Part shown: positions 56,546 to 64,000 of the stretch, piece by piece | Numbering within the stretch: the stretch's first letter is position 1 | Layout: every line of letters begins with the position of its first letter | Assembly (NCBI RefSeq): GCF_000285555.1 | Contig: NZ_HE610997.1 | Span: forward strand, 473,471 to 537,470 | DNA from: Kurthia massiliensis | Lineage (GTDB): Bacteria; Bacillota; Bacilli; Bacillales_A; Planococcaceae | Reading direction: 5' to 3' | Length of the DNA stretch: 64,000 nt | Translations under genes and position numbers: made by a program | The notes under the pieces: model-generated | The model's input: the letters and a program-made list of their open reading frames with translations, nothing else | Database searches by the model: none | Told to the model about the DNA's origin: nothing

Positions 56546-57304
56546 TTACAGCGCAAAATGGTAAAGAACGATACCTGTTGCAACTGCTACATTTAATGAT
56601 TCTGCTGCGCCATTAATCGGAATGATGACGTTCGCATCTGTTTGTTTTAACAATTCTGGTGCGATGCCGCTTCCTTCATTCCCCATAATTAATGCAAACT
56701 TGCCTTCTTTTTTCACTTCGTTGTAAACGACTGAATTTTCAAGTGCTGTACCGTATACTGGCACGTCACGATCTTTTAAGTCTGCTACCCATTCAGATAA
56801 GTCGCCACGTACGACTGGAATGTGGAAAATAGAGCCTTGTGTTGAACGAACAGTTTTTGGATTATATGGATCCGCTGAACCTTTACCTAACACGACAGCG
56901 TCAATACCTGCCGCATCGGCTGTACGAATCATCGTACCGATATTTCCTGGATCTTGTACGGCATCAACTAACAATAATTTTGTCCAAGAAGATTGTGCTG
57001 ATGCGTCAAATGCTTTTTGTTTACATTGTGCAAAAATGCCTTGTGTATGTTCTGTTTCTGCAAGTTCTTTTGCGATTGCGTCTGTCACTTCGATTAAAAA
57101 TACGTTGTCGATATCCCAGTCAGATGGAATTTCTACACCTTCACGTACGATTAAATGTAATACGTCTGTATGTTTTAGTGCTTCTTCTACTAAATGGAAG
57201 CCTTCCACTAAAAACTCTCCTGATTTATCGCGTTCTTTACGTGTTGTCGCAAGCTTTTTCCAATATTTTACGAGTGCATTTTGATTTGATTCAATAAATT
57301 TCAT
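56546..57304 (-). CDS. TrmH/SpoU-family RNA methyltransferase (YsgA-like)
   Basis: A 252-residue SPOUT methyltransferase with an N-terminal L30e-like substrate domain and a C-terminal knotted domain: LLLVDAVQDPGNIGTMIRTA (motif 1), FALIMGNEGSGIAPELL (motif 2) and IPINGAAESLNVAVATGIVL (motif 3). It should 2'-O-methylate rRNA or tRNA; the target is not known. It lies directly upstream of pheST, as ysgA does in B. subtilis. The spore gene sspI beside it there is absent. Confidence 0.93.
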   Translation of the reverse strand: MKFIESNQNALVKYWKKLATTRKERDKSGEFLVEGFHLVEEALKHTDVLHLIVREGVEIPSDWDIDNVFLIEVTDAIAKELAETEHTQGIFAQCKQKAFDASAQSSWTKLLLVDAVQDPGNIGTMIRTADAAGIDAVVLGKGSADPYNPKTVRSTQGSIFHIPVVRGDLSEWVADLKDRDVPVYGTALENSVVYNEVKKEGKFALIMGNEGSGIAPELLKQTDANVIIPINGAAESLNVAVATGIVLYHFAL

Positions 57305-57351
57305 GTTTTTACCGCCTTTTTTATATTCCTTTAAGTAGTATACACAAAAAA

Positions 57352-57385
57352 AGAAGATGCCCCCAACTGTTTTGGGACATCTTCT
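57352..57385 (-). terminator. Terminator after the HAD phosphatase gene
   Basis: Minus-strand stem AGAAGATGTCCC/GGGGCATCTTCT (one mismatch or G-T pair) with a ten-base loop and seven T. Confidence 0.9.
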
Positions 57386-57390
57386 ACAAT

Positions 57391-58137
57391 TTAAATCATT
57401 TGTGCATTAAAGACATATTTTTCAATGGCACGTGCAACACCGTCTTCATCATTCGTCGCTGTCACGTACGTAGCATTTTTTTTCACTTCTTCATTCGCAT
57501 TGCCCATTGCCACCGCTGTACCGCACACATCAAACATTTCAAGATCGTTATAGCTATCACCAAAACACATCGCATCTTTTAACGAAACGCCGAGTGATTC
57601 TGCTAATAGCTGTAAACCTGATGCTTTTGACGTACCTGCTTGCATCATTTCAATGTTGAGCTCATCAGAACTCGTAATTGAAATGCCTGGCAACTGTGCA
57701 ATTTCATTACGGACAACTTCTAACTGGTGGTCATCGTCAAAAAACGCACCGAGCTTCATCGGTGGATTTTTGAGTGGTTCCCCAAAAATTTCTGGCGTGA
57801 AATCACCGTCAACACAATTGCCCCACATATGTTCTACACCGTAACGCTGTAAAATATGTACGATTTTTTGCCCGACTGGTAACGGCATAAATCGTTGCGT
57901 TAACAATTCATCACAACTTTTCCAAATCTCTGCGCCATTGTTACAAATCATCGGCTGATTCAGCGCGACTTGATCTGCAACACATTGTAAAAATGAGCGA
58001 CTTCTTCCTGTCGAAATGACGACGTATATCCCTCGGTCAACCGCTTCATGTAAAACGCGTCGTGTATAGTCACTAACATTCCCCTTTGAATTGGCAAGTG
58101 TTCCATCGACATCAATTGCTAGTAATCGAACTGTCAC
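57391..58137 (-). CDS. Cof-type HAD-IIB phosphatase
   Basis: A 248-residue haloacid dehalogenase-family hydrolase. The nucleophile motif is AIDVDGTLA at the N-terminus; motif II is VISTGRS, and motif III/IV is KASGLQLLAESLG with MCFGDSYNDLEMF. A type IIB cap lies between. Such enzymes dephosphorylate sugar phosphates or flavin precursors; the substrate cannot be told. The start is a GTG at 58137 after GGAGG. It has its own terminator. Confidence 0.92.
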   Translation of the reverse strand: MTVRLLAIDVDGTLANSKGNVSDYTRRVLHEAVDRGIYVVISTGRSRSFLQCVADQVALNQPMICNNGAEIWKSCDELLTQRFMPLPVGQKIVHILQRYGVEHMWGNCVDGDFTPEIFGEPLKNPPMKLGAFFDDDHQLEVVRNEIAQLPGISITSSDELNIEMMQAGTSKASGLQLLAESLGVSLKDAMCFGDSYNDLEMFDVCGTAVAMGNANEEVKKNATYVTATNDEDGVARAIEKYVFNAQMI

Positions 58138-58147
58138 AAAAATCCTC

Positions 58148-59131
58148 CTAGTGGCTTACTTCAAATACTAGTTTACCAAATTGCTCGTTCTTTTCTAAAT
58201 AATTAAGCGCGACTTCGTACGCTTCTAATGAAAATGTTTTGTCAATGACAGGACGAATCGCGTCTTGTTCTAGCAATGCCAGCATTTCACGAAATTCTGA
58301 ACGACAGCCCAAGGTCGTCCCTTTAATCGTTTGTTGTGCATAGAAAAATGTTCGTAGATCGAAATCTGCTACATCTTCTGTCGTTGCACCGAATGTCACA
58401 AGCGTCCCACCACGTTTTAATACACCTAATGAACGGTTAAATGTCGCGCGACCGACGCTATCAATAACGACATCAATGACTTCATCTTTTAAAACATCTT
58501 GCCATACGTCATCATTTGAAATCGCTAAGTCCGCACCAATTTTCAATGCTTCTTGACGTTTATAATCTGAACGTGACGACACGATAACACGTGCCCCTAA
58601 ATGTTTCGCAAGTTGAATCATAAACGTCGCAACACCGCTACCTGCACCCGGGATAAACACTGTATCTCCAGGTTTCACATCACCTTTTGTCACGAGGGCG
58701 CGATAGCCTGTCAGTGGTGCAATACCGATTGTTGCCGCTTCTACAAATGATAAATGCTTAGGCTTTGGCTCTACTTGCTCTGCAGAAATCGCTACGTATT
58801 CCGCAAACGTACCGTTATCTGGCAAGCTTAAAATCTCAAAGTCTGCTGGCGGAACGTCACTTTGCTTAAACCAACGAAGCGACGGATTGATAATGACTTC
58901 ATCTCCTACTTGAAATTGCTCTACGCCTTCACCGACAGCTTCAATCACACCAGCTGCATCGCTCCCTAAAATAAGTGGTGCCGCATCAGGCGCTAAACGG
59001 TTTGGTGTGTATAAATCACGACGGTTTAACCCTGCCGCGTAAATTTTTACGAGTACTTCTCCAGCCGTTGCGACTGGTTGTGTCAATTCCCCTAATGTTA
59101 CTTTATTATTTTCTACATAAACTGCTTTCAT
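58148..59131 (-). CDS. Zinc-independent MDR-type quinone reductase/alcohol dehydrogenase-like protein
   Basis: A 327-residue medium-chain dehydrogenase/reductase. It starts MKAVYVENNKVTLGELTQPV at 59131 after AAGAGGG; an upstream open stretch of 24 codons is not used. The NAD(P)-binding fold shows AATIGIAPLTGYRAL and GDTVFIPGAGSGVATFMIQ. Catalytic zinc ligands of alcohol dehydrogenases (Cys-His-Glu pattern) are missing, as in quinone oxidoreductases. Substrate unknown. It precedes the HAD gene by ten bases and is probably cotranscribed with it. Confidence 0.85.
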   Translation of the reverse strand: MKAVYVENNKVTLGELTQPVATAGEVLVKIYAAGLNRRDLYTPNRLAPDAAPLILGSDAAGVIEAVGEGVEQFQVGDEVIINPSLRWFKQSDVPPADFEILSLPDNGTFAEYVAISAEQVEPKPKHLSFVEAATIGIAPLTGYRALVTKGDVKPGDTVFIPGAGSGVATFMIQLAKHLGARVIVSSRSDYKRQEALKIGADLAISNDDVWQDVLKDEVIDVVIDSVGRATFNRSLGVLKRGGTLVTFGATTEDVADFDLRTFFYAQQTIKGTTLGCRSEFREMLALLEQDAIRPVIDKTFSLEAYEVALNYLEKNEQFGKLVFEVSH

Positions 59132-59176
59132 CCGAAACCCTCTTTTCAAAATATTCTTACAATAGTGTACCAAAAA

Positions 59177-59210
59177 AAGAAGCGTGCTCAACGTATAACA
59201 CACGCTTCTT
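59177..59210 (-). terminator. Terminator after the single-NEAT protein gene
   Basis: Perfect 10-bp stem AAGAAGCGTG/CACGCTTCTT with a 14-base loop and a T-run on the minus strand. Confidence 0.9.
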
Positions 59211-59216
59211 CATCAA

Positions 59217-60212
59217 TTATTTTTCAGCTGTATAACTAATGGCTACTTTTTTACTTGTCACTTTCCCTGTTTGTGTACGTGAAATGTAAATCTTACCACC
59301 TTTTGCTTTCAGTGATTTCGTTTTAAATGTCGCTGTAGCAGACGTTGCTGTCACACGTCCTAAACCGTTCCCAAGCGTGTCATAAAAGCGTAATACATCG
59401 CCTTTTTTCAATCCTTTCACAACAACTTTATCGTTTGTTTTTCCTTTGTTGTTGTGAACGACAACTTTTTTCTTATTGACTGTTGCTGACACGGGCTCTG
59501 CTTTATATGCGACTGCTACTTTTGCTGATTCACGTTCGCCAGCCGCTTGTACTGTCATATATGCTGTGCCTGCCTTTTTCCCGAGCTGGCTTAATGTGAA
59601 TGTCACAGTGCTTGAAGTAGCTGTTTTTGTGAATGTTTCCTTGCCGTTATAAAGACGAACGGTATCGCCTTTTTGTACACCTTTCACCGTAACGGTATCT
59701 TTTTTGTTCACATTATTTTTCGCTGTTGTTGTCAATGAACGTTTTGTTTGCACCGCTTGTTTTGAAACGAGTGTATTCGTATCTAATTTATACTGCATCG
59801 CATAATGATGATCGTAATTGATTGCTTCTACAATCACATGTAGCACAGCGATGACGCCATTATCGATTAAGTCCGTTCCTTCAAATGTAATCGTCGATTT
59901 ACCGTCTGACCCTTTCACGATTGGTACGTTTTTACCGTCTTTATCCGCAATATCTTTATAACTCTCTACATTTTTTAGCGTAATCACTACCGTTTGTTTC
60001 CCGTCTTTTACCGTTAATAGCGCAGTCGGTTCAATGTTCGCTTGCGCATAATCAGACGGTTTACCGTCATAGTAACCTTGAATTTGCACTTCATATTGAC
60101 CATCTGCAATCGTTGTCGCAGCTTGTGCTGTCGTTGGTGCTTGAAAAATGGTCGGCGTTAATGTTGTCATTGTTAATGCCGCGGCTAAACATACACTAAA
60201 TGTTTTTTCCAT
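59217..60212 (-). CDS. Secreted NEAT-domain protein (putative haem/iron-binding surface protein)
   Basis: 331 residues. A signal peptide (1-31, cleavage after AQA) is followed by one NEAT domain (about 36-146). Its last strand carries Y133-DHH-Y137, the YxxxY motif whose first tyrosine ligates haem iron in Isd proteins, in INYDHHYAMQYKLD. The rest is two lysine-rich beta modules (about 158-237 and 241-331; VTVKGVQKGDTVRLY and VVVKGLKKGDVLRFY), also present in the upstream gene. There is no LPXTG, SLH or membrane anchor, so wall retention would rest on these basic modules (inference). Upstream lies its larger companion, separated by a terminator. Start at 60212 after AAAGGAG. Confidence 0.85.
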   Translation of the reverse strand: MEKTFSVCLAAALTMTTLTPTIFQAPTTAQAATTIADGQYEVQIQGYYDGKPSDYAQANIEPTALLTVKDGKQTVVITLKNVESYKDIADKDGKNVPIVKGSDGKSTITFEGTDLIDNGVIAVLHVIVEAINYDHHYAMQYKLDTNTLVSKQAVQTKRSLTTTAKNNVNKKDTVTVKGVQKGDTVRLYNGKETFTKTATSSTVTFTLSQLGKKAGTAYMTVQAAGERESAKVAVAYKAEPVSATVNKKKVVVHNNKGKTNDKVVVKGLKKGDVLRFYDTLGNGLGRVTATSATATFKTKSLKAKGGKIYISRTQTGKVTSKKVAISYTAEK

Positions 60213-60233
60213 TATTAAAATCTCCTTTTAAAA

Positions 60234-60262
60234 AAAGCGGACTCATCAAGCGAGCCCGCTTT
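60234..60262 (-). terminator. Terminator between the two NEAT-type genes
   Basis: Minus-strand stem AAAGCGG/CCGCTTT extended past a mismatch by CT/AG, with a run of seven T. It may reduce but not abolish read-through into the second gene. Confidence 0.8.
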
Positions 60263-60271
60263 TATTATTCA

Positions 60272-62104
60272 TTATTTTTCTTTAGAAAATTTAACAGTTG
60301 TTTTTGCACTAATATGTTTTCCAACTTGAATACGTGCCACTTGGATTTTACCTGTTTTTTTGCCAAGTTGTTTAATCGATACTTTTGTCGTTTTGCCAGT
60401 CGCTGTTACTGTTTTTAACGTTTTACCGTTCGCATCGTACACACGTACTTTTTCACCTTTTACAGTGCCTTTAACTGTCACAACATCATTTTTACCTTTG
60501 TTGTTTTTTACTGTAACGCTTGCTTTAGCGATTGCTTTTGATACAGGCTCTGCTTTAAATGCGACTGTAGCTTTTGCTGATTCTTGTTGATCTGCTGCTT
60601 GTGCTGTCGCTGATACTTTACCTTTTACCTTACCAAGGTTTAATCCTGCAAAGCGTACGTATTCACCTGTTGCTGTTTCTGTTGCAACGACTTTGCCTTT
60701 CGTATTGTAAACGCGAACTGTATCGCCTTTTTGAACACCGTATACTTTGACGATATCTGAAGCACCTTTTACGTTACTTACTTTTACTTCTAATGAACGT
60801 TCAGTTTGTGCAGCTTCTTGTTTCGTTACACCAGCTTCTACAACTGCTTTTTGAGCTGCAATATTTGCATAGTTTTCAAGCGTGGCAATTTCTGTACGTG
60901 CTGTTAAACCAGCTGCTGTTGCTGCCGCTTCTGCATCTGTTGCTGCTTTTAATTGTGCTTGCGCTGCTGCTAATTGTTCATCTGTTGTAATAGAACCTGC
61001 TTGTGTATAAGAAAGCGCTGCGATTGCTGATGTTAAAGCTGTAATAAATGGTGTTTTGTAAGCTGTAACGTTTGCAACTTGTTTATCGTAATCAGCATTT
61101 GTTTCGAAAGTTGCTGTATCTACTAAAGAAGCTTGCGCTGCGGCAATAATACCATCAACTGCTGAAATTTGTTTCGCTGCTGCTGTGACATCTTCTTTCG
61201 TTTTGATCGCGTCATCTGCTGTGTAAGAAAGTGCTTTTAACGCTGCTTCAAATGCAGTTGTCACCTCTGCAACTGATGGCGTAAAATCGAAGGTGAAGTC
61301 ATGTGATGCATTATAGCCACCTGCACTGTATGCAATTGTAATCGTTGGATTTACATTAATATCTGCTAATGTAAATTCTGCTTTTTGCGCCTCACCATCA
61401 GCTGTTAAAGCAACATCTTTACCGTTTACTTTAAATGTTGTAAATAATTGATCAACATTCATTGTAACTTTATATTTATCACCGTCTTTAACGTAGCTAA
61501 CGTTTGTAAATGAATTGTTGTAGCTTGCTGTTGGCACATCTTTGAATGAAATGACTGGCACAACTGAAGTAGCTGTTGCTTGTTCTTTGTTTTCATCTGT
61601 AGTTGTACTATCAGTTGTTGGAGGTGTAATACTTGGTGTTGAGATTGACTCATCTGAAACAGGTGTTGCTGAGAAATTCAAACCCATTTCATGTGTCATT
61701 GAACCGTAAGAACCTGCGTTATATCCAATGACAATCGGTGTTGTTTCAGAGATTGAATCTAACGTGAATTTATATTTTTGCATACCTACTGTTGTAGCTC
61801 CGTCAATTTTTGTTGCTGCTACCCCATTAATATCAAATTTAGTTAAAATTTCTGATGCTTCTAATGTCACTTCGTATTTATTGTTTACTTTTGTAATACT
61901 TACTGGCCCAAAATTCGCATCGAACTTTGTTGTGACTTCACCTTTATAGTAAACGTCATAACCTTTCGATTGTACTTGTTCACTAGTAGTTGGTCCCTGT
62001 TCCTGTGTTGAAGTTGCCACTTCTTCCGCATGTGCAAATGTCGGTGCAACTGCTGATAATGCGATTGATAATGCAAGTGGTGCTGCGAATAATTTTTTGT
62101 ACAT
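60272..62104 (-). CDS. Secreted protein with two NEAT-like domains, helical spacer and basic beta modules
   Basis: 610 residues: signal peptide (1-26, cleavage after AHA), NEAT-like domain A (about 49-146), Thr/Ser linker, NEAT-like domain B (about 184-275), an alanine-rich helical spacer (about 280-435) with repeated ALKALSYT/AIAALSYT units, then two lysine-rich beta modules (about 437-519 and 520-610) like those of the downstream gene. Domains A and B share KFDING/TFKVNG and YNAGSY/YSAGGY followed by a histidine, but lack the canonical YxxxY, so haem binding is uncertain. No sortase or SLH anchor. ATG at 62104 after AAGGGG. A Fur-like palindrome lies upstream. Confidence 0.78.
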   Translation of the reverse strand: MYKKLFAAPLALSIALSAVAPTFAHAEEVATSTQEQGPTTSEQVQSKGYDVYYKGEVTTKFDANFGPVSITKVNNKYEVTLEASEILTKFDINGVAATKIDGATTVGMQKYKFTLDSISETTPIVIGYNAGSYGSMTHEMGLNFSATPVSDESISTPSITPPTTDSTTTDENKEQATATSVVPVISFKDVPTASYNNSFTNVSYVKDGDKYKVTMNVDQLFTTFKVNGKDVALTADGEAQKAEFTLADINVNPTITIAYSAGGYNASHDFTFDFTPSVAEVTTAFEAALKALSYTADDAIKTKEDVTAAAKQISAVDGIIAAAQASLVDTATFETNADYDKQVANVTAYKTPFITALTSAIAALSYTQAGSITTDEQLAAAQAQLKAATDAEAAATAAGLTARTEIATLENYANIAAQKAVVEAGVTKQEAAQTERSLEVKVSNVKGASDIVKVYGVQKGDTVRVYNTKGKVVATETATGEYVRFAGLNLGKVKGKVSATAQAADQQESAKATVAFKAEPVSKAIAKASVTVKNNKGKNDVVTVKGTVKGEKVRVYDANGKTLKTVTATGKTTKVSIKQLGKKTGKIQVARIQVGKHISAKTTVKFSKEK

Positions 62105-62174
62105 TGTGAAAATCCCCTTTTTCTATGTAAGTTGCTTACAGTTTAGCAACACCTTTTTTATGTTGTAAATAGTT

Positions 62175-62201
62175 AATTGAAAATAATTCTCATTTTCAAT
62201 T
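62175..62201. promoter_or_regulatory. Fur-box-like palindrome
   Basis: AATTGAAAAT and ATTTTCAATT flank seven bases: perfect 10-bp arms. The inner 19 bases match the Fur consensus GATAATGATAATCATTATC at about 14 positions. It overlaps a -35-like TTGAAA on the minus strand and lies 70 bases upstream of the two NEAT-type genes, so iron repression is likely. Confidence 0.75.
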
Positions 62202-62329
62202 AAAAAGGCGAATTTTAGGGTAAAATGACACTTTTAGGATCTAGATTCTTTAAACACCCCCTATTATTCGGCAAGAGGCGAACTTTTTTTCTGTCAATAT
62301 AGAAAAATGCGTAATTTTTCGTACAAAAA

Positions 62330-62350
62330 AAGACATGCAATGCATGCCTT
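62330..62350 (-). terminator. Terminator after the 81-residue membrane protein gene
   Basis: Minus-strand stem AAGGCATGC/GCATGTCTT (one G-T pair) with a three-base loop and a run of seven T. Confidence 0.88.
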
Positions 62351-62594
62351 AAAACGTTCTCCAAAACAATACGAAGAACACAATTGTAATGATAGCGAAT
62401 ACAGCCATCATTAATTTTTTGCGCGTATCAAGTGGCATAAAACGTAATGTCACCATCAGTACTGCGATAAATGATGATTGACCACGTTTGATGGCTGCTT
62501 TCTCATCACCTTCATCTTGAGTTGTCCATTTTGATGTGTCGTACGTTAGTTTTAAAAACGTAATTGCAACAAGTAAATAAATAAAGCCTAACAC
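62349..62594 (-). CDS. Small membrane protein of unknown function
   Basis: 81 residues with a hydrophobic helix at each end (LGFIYLLVAITFLKL and MAVFAIITIVFFVLFW) and a charged middle. The start is a GTG at 62594 after CGGAGGAATTATC. It has its own ribosome site and a terminator that begins inside its stop region, so it is a plausible single gene. I do not recognise the family, and context gives no clue beyond lying between argF and the NEAT pair. Confidence 0.72.
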   Translation of the reverse strand: MLGFIYLLVAITFLKLTYDTSKWTTQDEGDEKAAIKRGQSSFIAVLMVTLRFMPLDTRKKLMMAVFAIITIVFFVLFWRTF

Positions 62595-62659
62595 GATAAT
62601 TCCTCCGTTCTACCTCATTACATTGTAGAGAAATCACCGCCTTTTTTCAATTAAAAAAA

Positions 62660-62689
62660 GGACTAGCTTGTCCTCTGCCAAGCTAGTCC
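62660..62689 (-). terminator. Terminator downstream of argF
   Basis: Perfect 11-bp stem GGACTAGCTTG/CAAGCTAGTCC with an eight-base loop and a run of seven T on the minus strand. It lies about 115 bases past the argF stop; the stretch between can pair CTGAGT with ACTCAG but contains no gene. Confidence 0.92.
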
Positions 62690-62802
62690 GGGTATAATAG
62701 CGGCTGAGTTTTCTTTCCCCTCTGTGAAATACGACTCAGTGTGTTCCCTATTAGATGTATAAATCATGGACGTTCTCTGACGTACTTTAATGATTGTTTT
62801 TA

Positions 62803-63774
62803 TTAGTCAGCTAAAAGTGATACAAGTACTGCTTTTTGTGCATGCATACGATTTTCAGCTTGATGGAAAATGTAAGAGTGTTCTTGGTTATCAATAACAC
62901 CTGTTGTTACTTCTTCTTCACGGTGTGCTGGTAAGCAGTGTAAGAAGATGTAATCTGGTTTTGCGTGTGCAACAAGCGCTTCGTTAATTTGGTAATCTGC
63001 GAAGTCTTTTAAACGTTTTGCAGATTCTTCTTCTTGACCCATTGATGTCCAAACGTCTGAGTAGATAACGTCTGCATCTTTCACAGCTTCTACAGGATCT
63101 GTTGTCACTGTCACTGTTGCGCCGTTTGCAGCAGCAATTTGTTGTACTTTTGCGATAATTGCTGGATCTGGCTCATAACCAACCGGTGCAGCAATGACTG
63201 AATCCATACCGACATGTGCACAAGCTGCAACTAATGAATGGGCAACATTGTTACCGTCACCAATGTATGCAACTTTTAATCCTTCAAATGAACCTTTTAC
63301 TTCAGCAATTGTTTCAAGATCAGCTAATGCTTGGCATGGGTGAGATACGTCTGTTAAACCGTTAATAACAGGAACTTTTGAGTAAGTCGCAAGTTCTTCT
63401 ACCATCGTATGTTCGTTTGCACGAATCATAATACCGTCTACGTAACCTGAAAGTACAAGCGCAGTATCGTGAACTGTTTCGCCACGGCCGATTTGTAAGT
63501 CGCGAGCATTCATGTACATGCCTTTACCACCTAGTTGGTGCATACCGACTTCAAAAGAAACACGTGTACGAGTTGAGTTCTTTTCAAAGATCATTGCTAA
63601 CGTTTTACCGTCTAATAATTTTGGTGAGCCACTTTCTTTTGTAACGATTTTCATTTTAATCGCTAAATCGACAAGTTGTTTTACTTCTTCACTCGTGTAA
63701 TCGATTAATGATAATAAATGTTTACCTTTTAGTGATTTAACTGGTTGTAGTTCAATTTCTTCTAGTAGTTTCAT
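62803..63774 (-). CDS. argF: Ornithine carbamoyltransferase
   Basis: Joins carbamoyl phosphate and ornithine to citrulline, in arginine synthesis or, run backwards, in arginine breakdown. The 323 residues show the carbamoyl-phosphate loop NSTRTRVSFEVGM, HPCQALADL and the ornithine loop FLHCLPAHR. Without neighbours of either pathway in view, the anabolic name is a choice; arcB would be the catabolic one. ATG at 63774 after TAGGAGAGAT. Single gene with a strong promoter upstream. Confidence 0.93.
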   Translation of the reverse strand: MKLLEEIELQPVKSLKGKHLLSLIDYTSEEVKQLVDLAIKMKIVTKESGSPKLLDGKTLAMIFEKNSTRTRVSFEVGMHQLGGKGMYMNARDLQIGRGETVHDTALVLSGYVDGIMIRANEHTMVEELATYSKVPVINGLTDVSHPCQALADLETIAEVKGSFEGLKVAYIGDGNNVAHSLVAACAHVGMDSVIAAPVGYEPDPAIIAKVQQIAAANGATVTVTTDPVEAVKDADVIYSDVWTSMGQEEESAKRLKDFADYQINEALVAHAKPDYIFLHCLPAHREEEVTTGVIDNQEHSYIFHQAENRMHAQKAVLVSLLAD

Positions 63775-63810
63775 ATGCGATCTCTCCTAAACATTTAACT
63801 TGATGTCTTT

Positions 63811-63839
63811 ATTATAGATATGTATATTTATAAAGTCAA
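63811..63839 (-). promoter_or_regulatory. Promoter of argF
   Basis: Minus strand TTGACT (63834-63839), a 17-base spacer and TATAAT (63811-63816), 36 bases before the start codon. No clear ArgR box overlaps it. Confidence 0.85.
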
Positions 63840-64000
63840 TTGCATTTTTATGTTTTTTTAGAAAAAATCAATTCTTCTGAATTAAAAATTTTTAAAAACG
63901 TTGATATACCAATGTTTTGCAAACAAAAAAATCTTTTATTTTTTTTTGAAAAAGAATGAATAATATGATTCTCTTTATACAAAATACATCATTTATTCAT

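Noticed and set aside
60793-60990. Leucine-rich plus-strand open frame inside the NEAT-like gene
   Set aside because: Antisense of an alanine/glutamine-rich coding stretch; no ribosome site and low-complexity composition.
63951-63972. Possible ArgR box (TGAATAATATGATTC) upstream of argF
   Set aside because: The half-sites are out of register by one base, and the site lies far upstream of the promoter.

Overview
The window reads as a chromosomal segment of a low-GC Gram-positive bacterium of the Bacillales. Gene order closely follows the Bacillus subtilis hemL-to-ysgA region: hemAXCDBL, ysxC-lon-clpX-tig-ysoA, tRNA-Arg, ysnB-rdgB-racE-marR-ysmA, sdhCAB, yslB, lysC, uvrC, trxA, the lcfA-fadR-fadB-etfBA fatty-acid cluster, mutS2-polX-cvpA-zapA, rnhC, pheST and ysgA. 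Genes that B. subtilis carries inside these blocks for sporulation or germination (lonB, gerE, gerM, sspI) are missing here. This points to a non-sporulating lineage of the Planococcaceae/Caryophanaceae type, such as Kurthia. The genus is an inference from gene content, not proven. Almost all genes lie on the minus strand; only yslB, rnhC and a transposase remnant are on plus.

Layout: 0-6.4 kb haem synthesis. 6.5-13.5 kb protein quality control (YsxC, Lon, ClpX, trigger factor, a YsoA-like TPR protein). 13.5-23.7 kb an accessory region between the tig block and tRNA-Arg(UCU). It holds an HNH nuclease-like protein, two S13 carboxypeptidases, an NDH-2 with a DUF1641 partner, an AraC regulator, a decayed universal-stress gene fused to a broken IS30 transposase, a 49-residue protein, an Ltp-repeat membrane protein and an unknown lipoprotein. 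23.8-30.9 kb housekeeping, including nucleotide sanitation, glutamate racemase and succinate dehydrogenase. 31-36 kb riboswitch-controlled aspartokinase, uvrC, trxA and the electron-transfer flavoprotein. 36.9-40.2 kb the FadR-controlled fatty-acid degradation cluster with a clear operator. 40.3-46.7 kb DNA repair and division. 46.7-52.4 kb an inserted five-gene oligopeptide transporter. 52.7-58.1 kb T-box-controlled pheST, an RNA methyltransferase and a HAD phosphatase. 58.1-64 kb a quinone reductase-like enzyme, two secreted NEAT-type proteins behind a Fur-box-like palindrome, a small membrane protein and argF.

Regulation is unusually readable. There is a lysine riboswitch with terminator (lysC), a T-box with a TTC specifier (pheST), a FadR operator matching the Bacillus consensus, a 10-bp-arm Fur-like palindrome, paired palindromes over the opp promoter, and intrinsic terminators after most operons. 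A strong terminator also splits hemA from hemXCDBL.

The best candidates for something new are the iron/haem surface pair at 59.2-62.1 kb. They share a duplicated lysine-rich C-terminal module, and one carries two divergent NEAT-like domains. The accessory region next to tRNA-Arg is also notable: its Ltp-repeat protein and HNH protein suggest phage defence.
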